From positions 1 through 64,000 of the forward strand of contig CANJCO010000007.1 of NCBI GenBank assembly GCA_947473045.1: a stretch of 64,000 nucleotides of DNA, given 5' to 3'. Below, one piece after another: positions 54,101 through 62,518 of the stretch. A model generated the notes under the pieces. The model searched no databases. It had not been told where the DNA came from and saw only the letters and a program-made list of their open reading frames with translations. The DNA comes from Myxococcales bacterium (GTDB taxonomy: Bacteria > Myxococcota_A > Polyangia > Polyangiales > Polyangiaceae). The position numbers were made by a program, and so were the translations under genes. Numbering within the stretch: position 1 is the stretch's first letter; each line of letters begins with the position of its first letter.

Positions 54101-54357
54101 ACGACGTGCGGGTTTGCCAGCTTCGCGAGGATCTGCGCTTCGCGCCGAAAACGACCGAGCAGCTCGGGGCTCTCGAGCGCGCTCTCAACCAGCAGCTTCA
54201 CTGCTACGGCGCGATCGAGCTCGAGGTGGCGCGCGAGGTAGACGATGCCCATCGCGGTGCGGCCGAGCACGCCGTCGATGCGGTACTTGCCGCCGAGCAC
54301 GTCGCCGGGCCGGAGCGGATCGCCGAGCGCGGTGGTGGAGGGCAGCGTCACTGTCAT
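51193..54357 (-). CDS. Ser/Thr kinase fused to STAND ATPase and TPR repeats
   Basis: The protein has 1054 residues. Residues 20-300 are a Hanks-type kinase with K54, HRDVKPSN at 147-154 and DFG at 171-173; the Gly-rich loop reads GRTAMG, lacking the second Gly. After a Pro/Ser linker, residues 345-690 are a STAND-type NTPase (Walker A GIGGTGKT at 373-380, LIVLDNFEQV, IVTSRE), as in AfsR-like and LuxR-family regulators. Residues from about 740 to the end hold several TPRs (ALGIYREIG, GLYSALGN). It probably transduces a protein-bound signal to phosphorylation. No DNA-binding domain is visible. Confidence 0.88.
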   Translation of the reverse strand: MTVTLPSTTALGDPLRPGDVLGGKYRIDGVLGRTAMGIVYLARHLELDRAVAVKLLVESALESPELLGRFRREAQILAKLANPHVVRIFDVGSYRDRLPYIVMEHLAGEDLGQLLAREAPITVERACNLVMQAAHGLAAAHAQGVVHRDVKPSNLFVVTEPDGSTRVTVIDFGIAKLGPRADEPADAGVSDFTQTNTIVGSPRYMSPEQVNGSKSLDARSDVWSLGVILYEAITGSSLFRMDTSWQLFATILTQDAPSLLEKAPHAPPALAAALAGALQREATRRTPDMLAFASAIAPFASSGFRDPEHSDTHTVVVSEPSTATPSSPPEATSPGLTRCALPAEPNAFVGRDEDMRSLGDRIERGSRLVTLLGIGGTGKTRLATHFGWHALDQFAGGVWFCDLSDSRTLEGIAFVVADVLGVPLGKDDPIAQLGQAIAGRGPCLIVLDNFEQVTAHGRATVGQWLARAPEARFIVTSRELLGLEGEDVFALDPLASSEAVELFEARATAIRPGFTIAPSERGDAEALVRLLDYLPLAIELAAARVRVMKLSVILERMSERFKLLTTTGGRRARQATLRGALDWSWDLLSEDERSALAQLSVCEGGFSLEAAEAVLSLEELWPLDAIQALVDKSLVRAAKDGRFTLLVSVQQYAAERLDARGERADAELRHSVYYASFGERAAIDALDTHGGRERRAALVREIENLAGASARALQRGDAETAGKAAIAAWAVVEMRGPYGPGIRCLEAARAIAPRRSALEGSLDIRLGHAFRLSGRVDDATTILTNAIGVLRELGDRREEGLAVSALGHLKMERGAMQESRTLFTEAVALHRQVGNRAGEALDLCLLGASMCELGDNVEGRTIYDLALVASRESGNRRAEALTVSNLAGISLVEADLDRACELYEQALGIYREIGVQRAQANCLTNVGETLAEMGRFDEARARLEQALGLYSALGNERGTGMALAELGAVHLRTGDLEQARRCLGEGEAVLRKVDDRFQLCLLLANRAAGEAAESPALARADLAEAEAYANAMNAGPDSQLRLRIAKARLALVGG

Positions 54358-54418
54358 ATGGTCACGCCGTTTTTTTCTAAGCGCAACGGATAACAGCGCA
54401 GACGCGACCCGTGGCGGC

Positions 54419-54784
54419 TTACGGCGCGCGATCGTCGTCGGCGACCACGAAACCGCCGGCGCATCGCAGCACGCGGATCGGCTTGCCGAGGGCTCGGGCC
54501 TTGACGATGGCGTCGAGTGTTCCGCGGCTGGTGCCGTCCCAAAACGCCAGCACGCGATCGGCCGCGCCCACGATTTCCGAGTTGCGACGCAGCGGGGCCC
54601 CTCTGCCGTAGCGGGCGTAGTCCGGGCGAATCTCGACCAGACCGAGTCCGCGGGCGCGCGCGAACGCAGCCGCGCACGTGTCGATGCCGACGGCGCCGCC
54701 GCTCACGATCGTGGTGGCCCCGGGCGGCACGTACGGCGCGATGTCGACGGTGACTCCGCGCGAGCCGACGACTGCGACCTTCAT
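54419..54784 (-). CDS. SLOG/DprA-like nucleotide-binding protein
   Basis: The protein has 121 residues. It begins MKVAVVGSRG and contains IVSGGAVGIDTCAA and RNSEIVGAADRVLAFWDG, the core of the DprA/SLOG Rossmann-like fold (similar to YspA-type small proteins). SLOG domains bind nucleotides or nucleotide-derived signals, or single-stranded DNA in DprA. The protein is the bare domain. The ATG is at the conserved N-terminus; the longer frame upstream is Arg-rich. Confidence 0.75.
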   Translation of the reverse strand: MKVAVVGSRGVTVDIAPYVPPGATTIVSGGAVGIDTCAAAFARARGLGLVEIRPDYARYGRGAPLRRNSEIVGAADRVLAFWDGTSRGTLDAIVKARALGKPIRVLRCAGGFVVADDDRAP

Positions 54785-55034
54785 CGATCGCCCCGCGGGC
54801 TGGAGGCCACAACGGCGAACGGTGCGCAGGGCGACGCGGCGAGTGGGCGAGTGGGCATGGGAACACCTTGCCGCGTTCGAGCGCGGCGCGAGCCAGTCGG
54901 ATGACAGCATCTTACGTGGTTCGCGTAGCAGTCGCCGAGCGAACTCGCGCGCCCGCACTCGAGCCTGACGCGGCACGCCCGCTGCATCGACGAAGTGCCG
55001 CCGGGGCAATTTCATCCCGTTCGAGGAGGCGCCG

Positions 55035-56336
55035 ATGGGTCATCACTGGCTGGGCAGCGAGGACGCGGCATGGTCGCGAATGGAGGAGGCGACCAATCCG
55101 ATGGTCGTCAGCGCGCTGGTGCAGCTCGCACAACCCCTTGCGCCAGGCGACGTCGACGCATTGGCTGCGCGCCTGTCCGCGATTCCACATTTTCGGGATC
55201 GACTGGTCGGCGGGCTGCTGCCGCGCTGGTCCCCCGCGCCAAAGTTTGATGCCCGGGTCCATGTCAAGCGCGTAACACTCCCCACCTCCGGCGACGCCCC
55301 GCTGCGCAGCTTCATCCAACAGGTTGCATGCCAGTTTCTCAATCCCGCCGAGCCGCTGTGGCGGATCTACGCAATCGACCGACCCGAAGGCGGAACGACG
55401 CTGCTATTTCGCATTCATCACGCGCTCGCAGACGGGTTCGCGCTGCTGGGAGCGCTCGCGGCCCTCTGCGATGCCGATCCCGATTCGGCGGACGGCGCGG
55501 TCAATCGCCCGCATGTCGCGAGTCCGCCGGCGGCTGGCGGACCTTCGGACTGGGCCAGGGCTCTGTGGAGGCTCGCCGTATTGCCGCCGGATCCGCGCAC
55601 CGCGCTGAAGCACGAGCTCGGCTTAAGCAAGGTGCTCGCGTGGTCTGCGCCGTTCGCGCTCAGCGAGGTGAAGCGCGTCGCGAACGCCAGTGGCGCCACA
55701 GTCAACGATGTACTGGTGGCTACCGTCGCGGGAGCCCTCGGCCGCCACCTCGGTCGGGGCAGTAGCTGTCCGCCCCGCGCCGACGTGCGCGCGATGTTGC
55801 CGGTCAATCTGCGAACGGCTGAAGAAATGACCCTGCCGGGAAACCGGTTCGGATTCATGATGCTCAGTCTGCCGATCGCGGAGCGCGATCCCTTCGTGCG
55901 CCTCGCGCTCGTGAAAGCGCGCACGGGCGCGCTCAAGTCGTCAGCGGAGGCGCGCGTGGCGCATACCCTTCTCCTCGCAGTCGCGCGGGCGCCGCGAGCC
56001 GTCCGAAATGCCTTGGTGAGTTTTTTTGGTAAGAAGACTTCGCTCATCGTATCCAATGTTGCGGGTCCGGTACGTCCAGCAAAAATGGCCAATACAGCGA
56101 TAACGCGCATCATGTTCCGGGTGCCGCAGTCGGCGCGCCTGGGACTTGGAATCAGCCTGCTAAGTTACGCAGGCCAGGTGACCATTGGAGTGCTCGCCGA
56201 CCGGGCCGTCGTCGCCGACCCGGAGGCGCTTGTCGCCGACCTGGCCGCTGAGTTCGCGGCCCTCGCCTCGGGACCGGCAGCGGCGCGTCATGCGTCGCAG
56301 CCAGTGCGCAACGGCGCATCACCGGCGCATCTGTAA
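55035..56336 (+). CDS. WS/DGAT-type acyltransferase
   Basis: The protein has 433 residues and belongs to the wax ester synthase/diacylglycerol acyltransferase family. It has the catalytic HHALADG motif (HHxxxDG) at 128-134, the mid-region VNDVLVATVAGALGRHL, and a C-terminal VSNVAGP and GVLADRAVVADPEAL. It would esterify acyl-CoA with an alcohol or diacylglycerol to make storage lipid. A GAGGAG lies seven bases before the ATG. Confidence 0.85.
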   Translation: MGHHWLGSEDAAWSRMEEATNPMVVSALVQLAQPLAPGDVDALAARLSAIPHFRDRLVGGLLPRWSPAPKFDARVHVKRVTLPTSGDAPLRSFIQQVACQFLNPAEPLWRIYAIDRPEGGTTLLFRIHHALADGFALLGALAALCDADPDSADGAVNRPHVASPPAAGGPSDWARALWRLAVLPPDPRTALKHELGLSKVLAWSAPFALSEVKRVANASGATVNDVLVATVAGALGRHLGRGSSCPPRADVRAMLPVNLRTAEEMTLPGNRFGFMMLSLPIAERDPFVRLALVKARTGALKSSAEARVAHTLLLAVARAPRAVRNALVSFFGKKTSLIVSNVAGPVRPAKMANTAITRIMFRVPQSARLGLGISLLSYAGQVTIGVLADRAVVADPEALVADLAAEFAALASGPAAARHASQPVRNGASPAHL

Positions 56337-56492
56337 CGCGCCCGGACTTCAATCGCGGCCCGCTCGCTCACCGCAGCAGCCGTGGCGTGCAAGGTGCAAC
56401 GCTGCCAGTCCTACAACCGCCCACGCGTGCCGCTGCCGTGTTGTCAGCAGGGGCGCGCGGAGGCCGACCTATGGGAGCCACGAATTTCAGCC

Positions 56493-57278
56493 ATGAAGAT
56501 ATTCTATGTTGGTGCGCTGTTCGCGTTCGCCGCGATCGGCTGCGTCTCGAATGGCAAGTATGATGCGGCGGTCGCGCAGACTGCGGCGACGCAGGCCGAG
56601 CTGGACCGCAATCGCAGCCAGTTGGCTCAAGCCGCGACCGATCTCGATCAGCGACGCGCCGAAGTCGAGCAGCGTCGCGCGGAGATCGCGCAGCTCAAGT
56701 CTGAAAACGCAGCTTTGGCGAACACCAAGACCGCCAGCGGCGCGCGCATCAGCGAACTTCAAAGCAACCTCGCAGCGCTCGAGGCGGCTCAGTCTGCAGC
56801 CGCCGCGCGCGCAGCCCTGTACAAAGATCTGTCGCTGCGCCTGAAGCGTCAAATCGACGATGGCGATCTCAGCATCGCCGTGCGTGACGGCCGCATGGTG
56901 CTGCAGCTCCCGAACGACGTGCTCTTCGATACAGGACGAACCGAGCTCAAGCCGGCCGGAAAGAAGGCCATCGAAGCGATCGCAGGAGTCATGAAGAGCC
57001 TAAAATCGAGGCATTTTCAGATCGCGGGGCATACCGACAATTTGCCAATCAGCAACGCGGAATTTGCGTCCAACTGGGAGCTTTCGAGCGGGCGCGCGCT
57101 GCGCGTCGTGCACTTTCTCATCGACAAGGGCGTCGACGCGTCCGAGCTGTCGGCGGCCGGTTACAGCGAAATCGATCCTGTCGCGAAAAACGATACGGCA
57201 GACGGAAAGCGGCGAAACCGGCGCACCGAGATTACCCTCCAGCCCAACATCGACGAGCTCGTGAAAGTTCCGCAGTAA
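56493..57278 (+). CDS. OmpA-family lipoprotein with coiled coil
   Basis: The protein has 261 residues with lipobox C17 (AIGC). Residues 30-110 are a coiled coil made of Gln/Glu/Ala/Leu heptads. The rest is an OmpA-like domain: VLFDTGRTELKPAGKKAIE, then IAGHTDNLPI (the peptidoglycan-binding D and R region) and RRNRRTEITL. It probably ties the outer membrane or a motor-like complex to peptidoglycan. It is separate from the pal gene elsewhere in the window. A strong terminator follows. Confidence 0.85.
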   Translation: MKIFYVGALFAFAAIGCVSNGKYDAAVAQTAATQAELDRNRSQLAQAATDLDQRRAEVEQRRAEIAQLKSENAALANTKTASGARISELQSNLAALEAAQSAAAARAALYKDLSLRLKRQIDDGDLSIAVRDGRMVLQLPNDVLFDTGRTELKPAGKKAIEAIAGVMKSLKSRHFQIAGHTDNLPISNAEFASNWELSSGRALRVVHFLIDKGVDASELSAAGYSEIDPVAKNDTADGKRRNRRTEITLQPNIDELVKVPQ

Positions 57279-57300
57279 GCCGCACGCTTTGCGCGGTGCA

Positions 57301-57350
57301 GGCGGACGCAGACGGCAGCGCGGGCTCGCCTCTGCGTCTGCCCCTTTTTG
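57301..57350 (+). terminator. Rho-independent terminator
   Basis: GGCGGACGCAGA pairs with TCTGCGTCTGCC (one G-T pair) around an approximately 20-base loop, followed by CCCCTTTTTG. It ends the OmpA-family lipoprotein gene. Confidence 0.75.
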
Positions 57351-57378
57351 TACTGTCGAAGCGCGCGCGGGCGGCGGC

Positions 57379-57711
57379 TCAGCGTCGTCGCGCTTGAAGC
57401 TGGCACGAGACGATCGGCCTGAACTCGCGCGAGGGAGAGCCTTGCCGCGTGACGACCTCGGCAGAGGCGTGCGCGGCGAGCGTCACCGCGTTTTCCTGCG
57501 CGTCGACGTCGGTGGCGACCGTGCACTGCGCCGGCGCGTCGCACTGGCTCTCGAGGTGCACGACGTGATCGTAGCCATAGGGTCGATAGCGGGCTTCGGG
57601 CCAATACCGAACGCACGTGGCGGCCGCCGGCGCCGCGGGCGGTAGCGGCCCGGCGCCGCCGCACAGGAAAGCGGCAGTCAAGGCGACTGACATCAAGAGG
57701 CTGCGCAACAT
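57379..57711 (-). CDS. Small secreted protein with Cys pairs
   Basis: The protein has 110 residues with a signal peptide (LMSVALTAAFLCGGAG). The mature part has four Cys, a Tyr-rich RYRPYGYDHVVH segment and a C-terminal strand-rich part. No family is recognised. Two possible ATG codons near the start are six codons apart; the first was used. It is convergent with the OmpA-family gene. Confidence 0.5.
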   Translation of the reverse strand: MLRSLLMSVALTAAFLCGGAGPLPPAAPAAATCVRYWPEARYRPYGYDHVVHLESQCDAPAQCTVATDVDAQENAVTLAAHASAEVVTRQGSPSREFRPIVSCQLQARRR

Positions 57712-57836
57712 CCGCCCACAGCATTGCAAAGATTTCGCCAGCGGCGAACGGTCAAAACCCGAAGCGTAGGCAAATCGGCGCGCATCGAGCGAAGGGCGCG
57801 AGCGGTCCGCCGTGTGCAATCGGTATCGGCCGTACT

Positions 57837-57915
57837 GTCGCAGGCGCGCCCGGGGGATCCGGGGCTCGAGAGAGCGCCGATGAGGCCCGCGGGGTTCGAC
57901 TCCCCGGCCTGCGAC
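57837..57915 (+). other. tRNA-shaped element with a degenerate anticodon arm
   Basis: A 76-base core (57839-57914) shows a 7-bp acceptor stem (CGCAGGC/GCCTGCG), a 4-bp D-stem (GCCC/GGGC), and a T-arm CGGGG-TTCGACT-CCCCG with a normal T-loop. Two flanking pairs extend the acceptor to 9 bp. The anticodon arm does not pair properly and the D-loop lacks its usual A and G pattern. It might be a decayed tRNA, a tRNA-like structured RNA or a coincidence. Confidence 0.35.
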
Positions 57916-57974
57916 CCTCTCGCGCTCGCGCAGCTGCGCGGCATCTCCTACCCGAACCCAACCGGAGCTGATCC

Positions 57975-58196
57975 ATGAACCCAGGCCAACCGACCATCGA
58001 CGACGCATCGTTTTGCATCGGCTGCGGCGCCGAAATGTGGCCGGCTCTCGACCGCGCCTTCGCCTGCGGCCCCGACGCCTTTCTGTGCTTCGAGTGCGCT
58101 GAACGGCGCGGCGGCGTCTATGAGGCGGACGAAGACCGCTGGACCGAGGCCCCGGACGTGGCGGACCTGCCCGACGAGCGGAGGCCGCACCCGTGA
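57975..58196 (+). CDS. Small Zn-ribbon-like protein
   Basis: The protein has 73 residues. Two pairs of Cys, in CIGCGAEM and CFECAER, are spaced like a zinc ribbon, and the C-terminus is acidic (YEADEDRWTEAPDVADLPDE). No named family is recognised. It starts about 60 bases after the tRNA-shaped element. Confidence 0.6.
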   Translation: MNPGQPTIDDASFCIGCGAEMWPALDRAFACGPDAFLCFECAERRGGVYEADEDRWTEAPDVADLPDERRPHP

Positions 58197-58251
58197 TTGG
58201 CCGGCGCGAGGGACCCCAGGCACCCGGGAGAGCGCGAATGACGCGCAAACG

Positions 58252-58274
58252 AAAACCCCCTCGAGTGGGGTTTC
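58252..58274 (-). terminator. Rho-independent terminator of tRNA-Val
   Basis: On the minus strand AAACCCC pairs with GGGGTTT around ACTCGAG and is followed by TTCG. It sits about 40 bases after the 3' end of tRNA-Val. Confidence 0.65.
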
Positions 58275-58313
58275 CACGGGAGGGGGCCAATACCGGTTTT
58301 GCCGGATAATTCG

Positions 58314-58385
<72 letters not shown>

Positions 58386-58503
58386 AAGCGAGTGGCGGAA
58401 ATACCGCCCCGGGCAAAGTCTGTCAAGCGCCTATCGCAAGGGGCGCGCCTCGCGGAACAGCAGGCGCTCACGGGGCCGCTTTACCTGCGCGCCGGGCCTT
58501 GCG

Positions 58504-60573
58504 ATGCTGCCGCCCGTGAAGAGCCGATATCAGACCGCCGAGGCGCAGGCGGCGCTTGAACTTCATGGCCCCGACGTGACCCTGGCGCAGCGCACGTACA
58601 CGGCGCGGCTGCTGGGCGCCGATCCGGCGCTGGTGCTTCACGGGGGCGGCAACACGAGCGCGAAGGCGACGCGGACGGACCGGTTCGGGCGTCCGTTCGA
58701 TGCATTGTACATCAAAGGCTCCGGGTGGGATCTGGCGACGATTCTGCCGCCCGGGCATCCTGCCGTGCGCCTCGCTCCGCTGCTCGAGCTGCGCGCGCTG
58801 CCGTCGATGAGCGACGAGGACATGGTCGCCGAGCTGCGGCGTAACCTGGTCGACCCGTCTGCCCCGACGCCGAGCGTCGAGACGCTGCTCCACGCATTTT
58901 TGCCGATGCGGTTCATCGATCACACGCACGCCGACGCCGTGCTCGCGCTCGTCGACCAGCCGGATGGCGAAGCGATCGGCAGGAGCGTCTACGGCGACGC
59001 GATGGTGTGGGTACCCTACGTGATGCCGGGCTTTCAGCTGGCGCTGCGCACGGCCGAGGCGTACGAGGCGGCAGTCGGGCAGGGGCGCACGCCGAGCGTC
59101 ATTGTCCTCGAGCGGCACGGCGTGTTCACCTTCGGCGAGTCGGCGCGCGAGAGCTACGAGCGCATGATCGACGCCGTCTCGAGCGCTGAGCGGGCGATCG
59201 CGCAGCGGCGTCGGAGCGTGAGCGCGGCGGCGGCGCGCTTCGATGCAAGGGCGGCCGCGATCGTGGTGCCTGCGCTTCGGGGAGCGCTCGCGCGCGCAGC
59301 CGCGATGCCGGCCGAGCGCGGACCGGTGGTGCTGCTCGATCACGACGACGCGACGCTGTCGTTTCTCGCGCGCACCGACGCCGCGACGCTGGTCGCGACT
59401 GGCTGCGCGACCCCCGATCACGTGATTCGCACAGGCCCCGAGGCGCTCTTGCTGCGCGACCTCGAGCTGCGCGACGCCGGCGCGCTCGCTCTTCGCTTCG
59501 ACGCGGCCGTGTCGGCGCACGCCCGCGCCTACGACGCCTATTTCGCCGCCATGTGCGCGGCGAAGGGCGTGACGAAGGACAAGCTCGCGTCGTGGCCGCG
59601 GGCGGTGCTCGTCGAAGGCGTCGGCCTTTGCGCGATCGGTGCGACGATAGAAGAGGCGCGCGTCGTATCCGATATCTACCGGCACACCATGACGGTGATG
59701 ACCGACGCCGCCGATATTGGCACTTACGAGCCTGCCACGCGGTCCGATTTGTTCGATATGGAATATTGGAGTCTGGAGCAGGCGAAGCTGAAAAAGAGCG
59801 CGCCGTCCCGGCTGGCAGGCGCGATCGCGCTCGTGACCGGCGCGGGCAGCGGGATCGGGGCGGCGACGGGCGCGGCGCTCGTGTCGCTCGGCGCGCACGT
59901 GGTGCTGACCGACCGCGACCTGGGCGCTGTGCGGGAGCTCGCGGATCGGCTTGGGGCGCGCGCATCGGCCACTGTTTGCGATGTGACCGACGCGGGCTCG
60001 GTGCAGGCGGCGATCGACCACGCGTGCGTCACGTTCGGGGGCCTCGACGTGGTCGTCTCGAACGCAGGTACTGCGCCCGAGGGCCTGCTGGGCACGCAGG
60101 CGGGGGCTGATGCTCTGGCGCGAAGCCTCGAAATCAATTTGCTGTCGCACAACTACGTCGCGCGCGCCGCAACTGCCGTGTTCGAGGCGCAGCGCACCGG
60201 AGGTTGTCTGCTGTTCAACGCCAGCAAAAGTGCCTTCAATCCGGGGCCGAAGTTTGGCCCTTATGCCGTCGCGAAGAGCGCGCTGATCGCGCTCATGCGT
60301 CAGTACGCGGTGGACTACGGCGGGCTCGGCGTTCGCGCCAACGCCGTCAACGCCGATCGCGTCCGCACGGGTTTGTTTTCAGGCGGCGTTGCCGAGAGCC
60401 GCGCACGCGCCCGCGGCCTGTCGATCGACGACTACTTTTCGAGCAACCTGCTGGGTCGCGAGGTGCTCGCGAGCGACGTCGCGCAGGCCTTCGCTTACTT
60501 CGCCGAGGCCCGCGCCACCACCGGATGCGTGCTTACCGTCGACGGCGGCAACGCGGCTGCCTTTCCGAGATAG
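58504..60573 (+). CDS. Bifunctional class II aldolase/short-chain dehydrogenase (RhaD-like fusion)
   Basis: The protein has 689 residues. The N-terminal 420 residues are a class II aldolase with zinc-binding HTH in IDHTHADA and H in LERHGVFTFG, and the HGGGNTS phosphate site. The C-terminal 250 residues are an SDR with TGAGSGIG and YAVAK (Tyr-Lys) active site. In the family it cleaves rhamnulose-1-phosphate or a similar sugar phosphate and oxidises lactaldehyde. No rhamnose transport or isomerase genes lie in the window, so the substrate is open. Confidence 0.85.
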   Translation: MLPPVKSRYQTAEAQAALELHGPDVTLAQRTYTARLLGADPALVLHGGGNTSAKATRTDRFGRPFDALYIKGSGWDLATILPPGHPAVRLAPLLELRALPSMSDEDMVAELRRNLVDPSAPTPSVETLLHAFLPMRFIDHTHADAVLALVDQPDGEAIGRSVYGDAMVWVPYVMPGFQLALRTAEAYEAAVGQGRTPSVIVLERHGVFTFGESARESYERMIDAVSSAERAIAQRRRSVSAAAARFDARAAAIVVPALRGALARAAAMPAERGPVVLLDHDDATLSFLARTDAATLVATGCATPDHVIRTGPEALLLRDLELRDAGALALRFDAAVSAHARAYDAYFAAMCAAKGVTKDKLASWPRAVLVEGVGLCAIGATIEEARVVSDIYRHTMTVMTDAADIGTYEPATRSDLFDMEYWSLEQAKLKKSAPSRLAGAIALVTGAGSGIGAATGAALVSLGAHVVLTDRDLGAVRELADRLGARASATVCDVTDAGSVQAAIDHACVTFGGLDVVVSNAGTAPEGLLGTQAGADALARSLEINLLSHNYVARAATAVFEAQRTGGCLLFNASKSAFNPGPKFGPYAVAKSALIALMRQYAVDYGGLGVRANAVNADRVRTGLFSGGVAESRARARGLSIDDYFSSNLLGREVLASDVAQAFAYFAEARATTGCVLTVDGGNAAAFPR

Positions 60574-60580
60574 CGCCCAG

Positions 60581-62506
60581 CTAAAAGCGCATCGTCAGCT
60601 CGAGCCGTGCGCCCTCGAAGGCGGGAAATATTCGGCATACGCCGCTGACGCACTTCAATCCGCCGCGCTGCTCGCCGACGAATAACTTGATATTCGAGTC
60701 ACTCTTGAATTTGTAGACGACCGACGCGTTCGGATACCAGGTGGGCAACGCTACCTTGGAAGTATATTCAAACCCGGTCGTGAATATCCATTTGGGCGCC
60801 AGCTTCAGCGCAACGTAGTTTTCGCCCTCGAACCAGCGCGTAGCGACGGCCTTGCCGTTCGCAGTCTCTGCGTAGTTTTCGTCGGCCTGATAGCGCATGC
60901 GATTGCGGCCTACGAGCTCGAGCGAAGCCGGCCCGCGCAGCGCTTTCGACACTGCCTTTCCGAGATAGGCGCTGACGGTATATTCAAAGTCTTCCTGCCG
61001 CAGATAAGGCGTGCCGTCGCCGCGCATATCGTTGCGGGCGTTGACGAGCGCATACACGTACGAGCGGCTCTGATCCCAGTCGAGCTGAATGCCCGCGGTT
61101 CCGTCCCATACGTAGTTGGTCGCGCGATCGGGCGTCTTGGCGTACGCGCCCACCACGTCGCCGTGTTTGTCGCAGCTGGCGCCCGACTGCTCGCTCTGGC
61201 TCACCTCGTAGATGCCCTGCACGTACGTAAGCAGGTGCTTGTTCATGCGCACGTCGGTGCGCAGTCTGCCGCCTGTGGCGCACGCGTTGAAGTCGTTGGT
61301 GCCGAGGTTGTCCTGCGTGAGCACCTCGGTCGTGGGCGGCGCCGAGTACGAAACGAACGAAAACGCAGGCGCCTTGCCCGCAGCGACGCTGGCCACCACG
61401 GGTCTGAAGTTGCGGTAGCTCTTGAACTCGAAGGTGTTGGTCACCGGGCCGTAGCTTCCGGAGTACGAACCGTAGATCGCGCTGCCCTGAGCCTCCGCGC
61501 CGTTGCGCTCGGGTTCGAAGTCGAAGGTCCGCCGCTGGATCGCGCCCACGGCGTAGAGGTTGCCAAACTTGCCGAGCCTGGGGATCTCGACTGACTGCGC
61601 GACCATGTCGACGGTGTTCGCGCGGCGGGTGGGGGCGCCGTCGTTGAGCGTCGACAGCCACTGCTTCGTCGAGGCATCGTCGCAGGTGCCGAACGCCGTC
61701 TCGCCGAGGCTCGCGTCGCCAGTGTTGAACCGGCCGCTGGCCGCGTCGTAGGCATAGGGCGCGCACCGCGTGAAACGAACCGCGCTCGTCGACAGGACGA
61801 TCGGCGATCCTCGGCCCGCCTGCAGCTCGGCGCCGATGACGCGATCGGAGCCGAACACCGGGTTGGGAATCGACGGATCGCTGTTCAGCTGCGACAGCTG
61901 CGGCGTGCGCTGCAAAAAGAGCATCTGCCCGCTTGCCTCATCGACCCGCGAAGGGTTCATGAAGCCGCCGACTGCGGTGACCGTGAAGGGGCCGCGCGAG
62001 ACCGCGAGCTTGGCGCCGCGCACCGTGTTGTCGATGCCGAGGTCGTCCATCTTGCGCATCGAGATCAGCAGACCTCGTGCAAACTGCACGTATGCGTCGC
62101 CGACCGTGGCCTCGATGCCTGCCGCGTTGTAGGTAAGAAATACCTTCGCGGGATAGAGGGTCTGCGGAAAGCGCTGGGAGTCGGCCAACGTCTGCGACTG
62201 CGCGGCGTTGTCGCCGTACGCGTCGTGCGGCTGCCGCCACCAGAGCGACGAATCGAGGCGCACCCCGAGCGTGAAGTGCTGCCATGACAGGGCCGCGTTG
62301 ATGCGGTTGACCCAGTAGCCAAATCCGCCGTCGCCCGGGCTCTCGCCTTGAGTCGTGCGAGGGTCGAAGCGCTGCACCAGGATGCTCGCCTCGGTGACAT
62401 CGAGCTTCAGCGGCTTCTTGTCGATAGAAGGCAAATCGAGGGCGCTGGCGCTTGATGCGCACATCACCCCGATCGCGGCCCCGAGCAGCGCGACGTTCTT
62501 ATTCAC
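60581..62506 (-). CDS. DUF6029-like outer-membrane beta-barrel protein
   Basis: The protein has 641 residues with a signal peptide ending in SSASA and a GTG start. It is beta-rich throughout and ends LELTMRF, a typical outer-membrane barrel end. The motif GEQRGGLKCVSGVCRIFPAFEG, close to the end, matches the DUF6029 pattern I recall for Bacteroidota and Myxococcota proteins. Function is unknown. It follows the TlpA-like gene by 12 bases and is probably the last gene of that operon. Confidence 0.75.
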   Translation of the reverse strand: MNKNVALLGAAIGVMCASSASALDLPSIDKKPLKLDVTEASILVQRFDPRTTQGESPGDGGFGYWVNRINAALSWQHFTLGVRLDSSLWWRQPHDAYGDNAAQSQTLADSQRFPQTLYPAKVFLTYNAAGIEATVGDAYVQFARGLLISMRKMDDLGIDNTVRGAKLAVSRGPFTVTAVGGFMNPSRVDEASGQMLFLQRTPQLSQLNSDPSIPNPVFGSDRVIGAELQAGRGSPIVLSTSAVRFTRCAPYAYDAASGRFNTGDASLGETAFGTCDDASTKQWLSTLNDGAPTRRANTVDMVAQSVEIPRLGKFGNLYAVGAIQRRTFDFEPERNGAEAQGSAIYGSYSGSYGPVTNTFEFKSYRNFRPVVASVAAGKAPAFSFVSYSAPPTTEVLTQDNLGTNDFNACATGGRLRTDVRMNKHLLTYVQGIYEVSQSEQSGASCDKHGDVVGAYAKTPDRATNYVWDGTAGIQLDWDQSRSYVYALVNARNDMRGDGTPYLRQEDFEYTVSAYLGKAVSKALRGPASLELVGRNRMRYQADENYAETANGKAVATRWFEGENYVALKLAPKWIFTTGFEYTSKVALPTWYPNASVVYKFKSDSNIKLFVGEQRGGLKCVSGVCRIFPAFEGARLELTMRF

Positions 62507-62518
62507 GATCGCAGAACG

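Noticed and set aside
51193..54357. Avs-type antiphage STAND protein
   Set aside because: The N-terminal effector is a Ser/Thr kinase and the whole resembles common myxobacterial regulators; no defence genes are adjacent.
54419..54784. SLOG protein as part of a nucleotide-signalling defence system
   Set aside because: Only the bare SLOG domain is present, without a TIR, nuclease or membrane effector partner next to it.
57839..57914. Functional tRNA gene
   Set aside because: The anticodon arm does not pair and no anticodon can be assigned, so it is listed only as a tRNA-shaped element.
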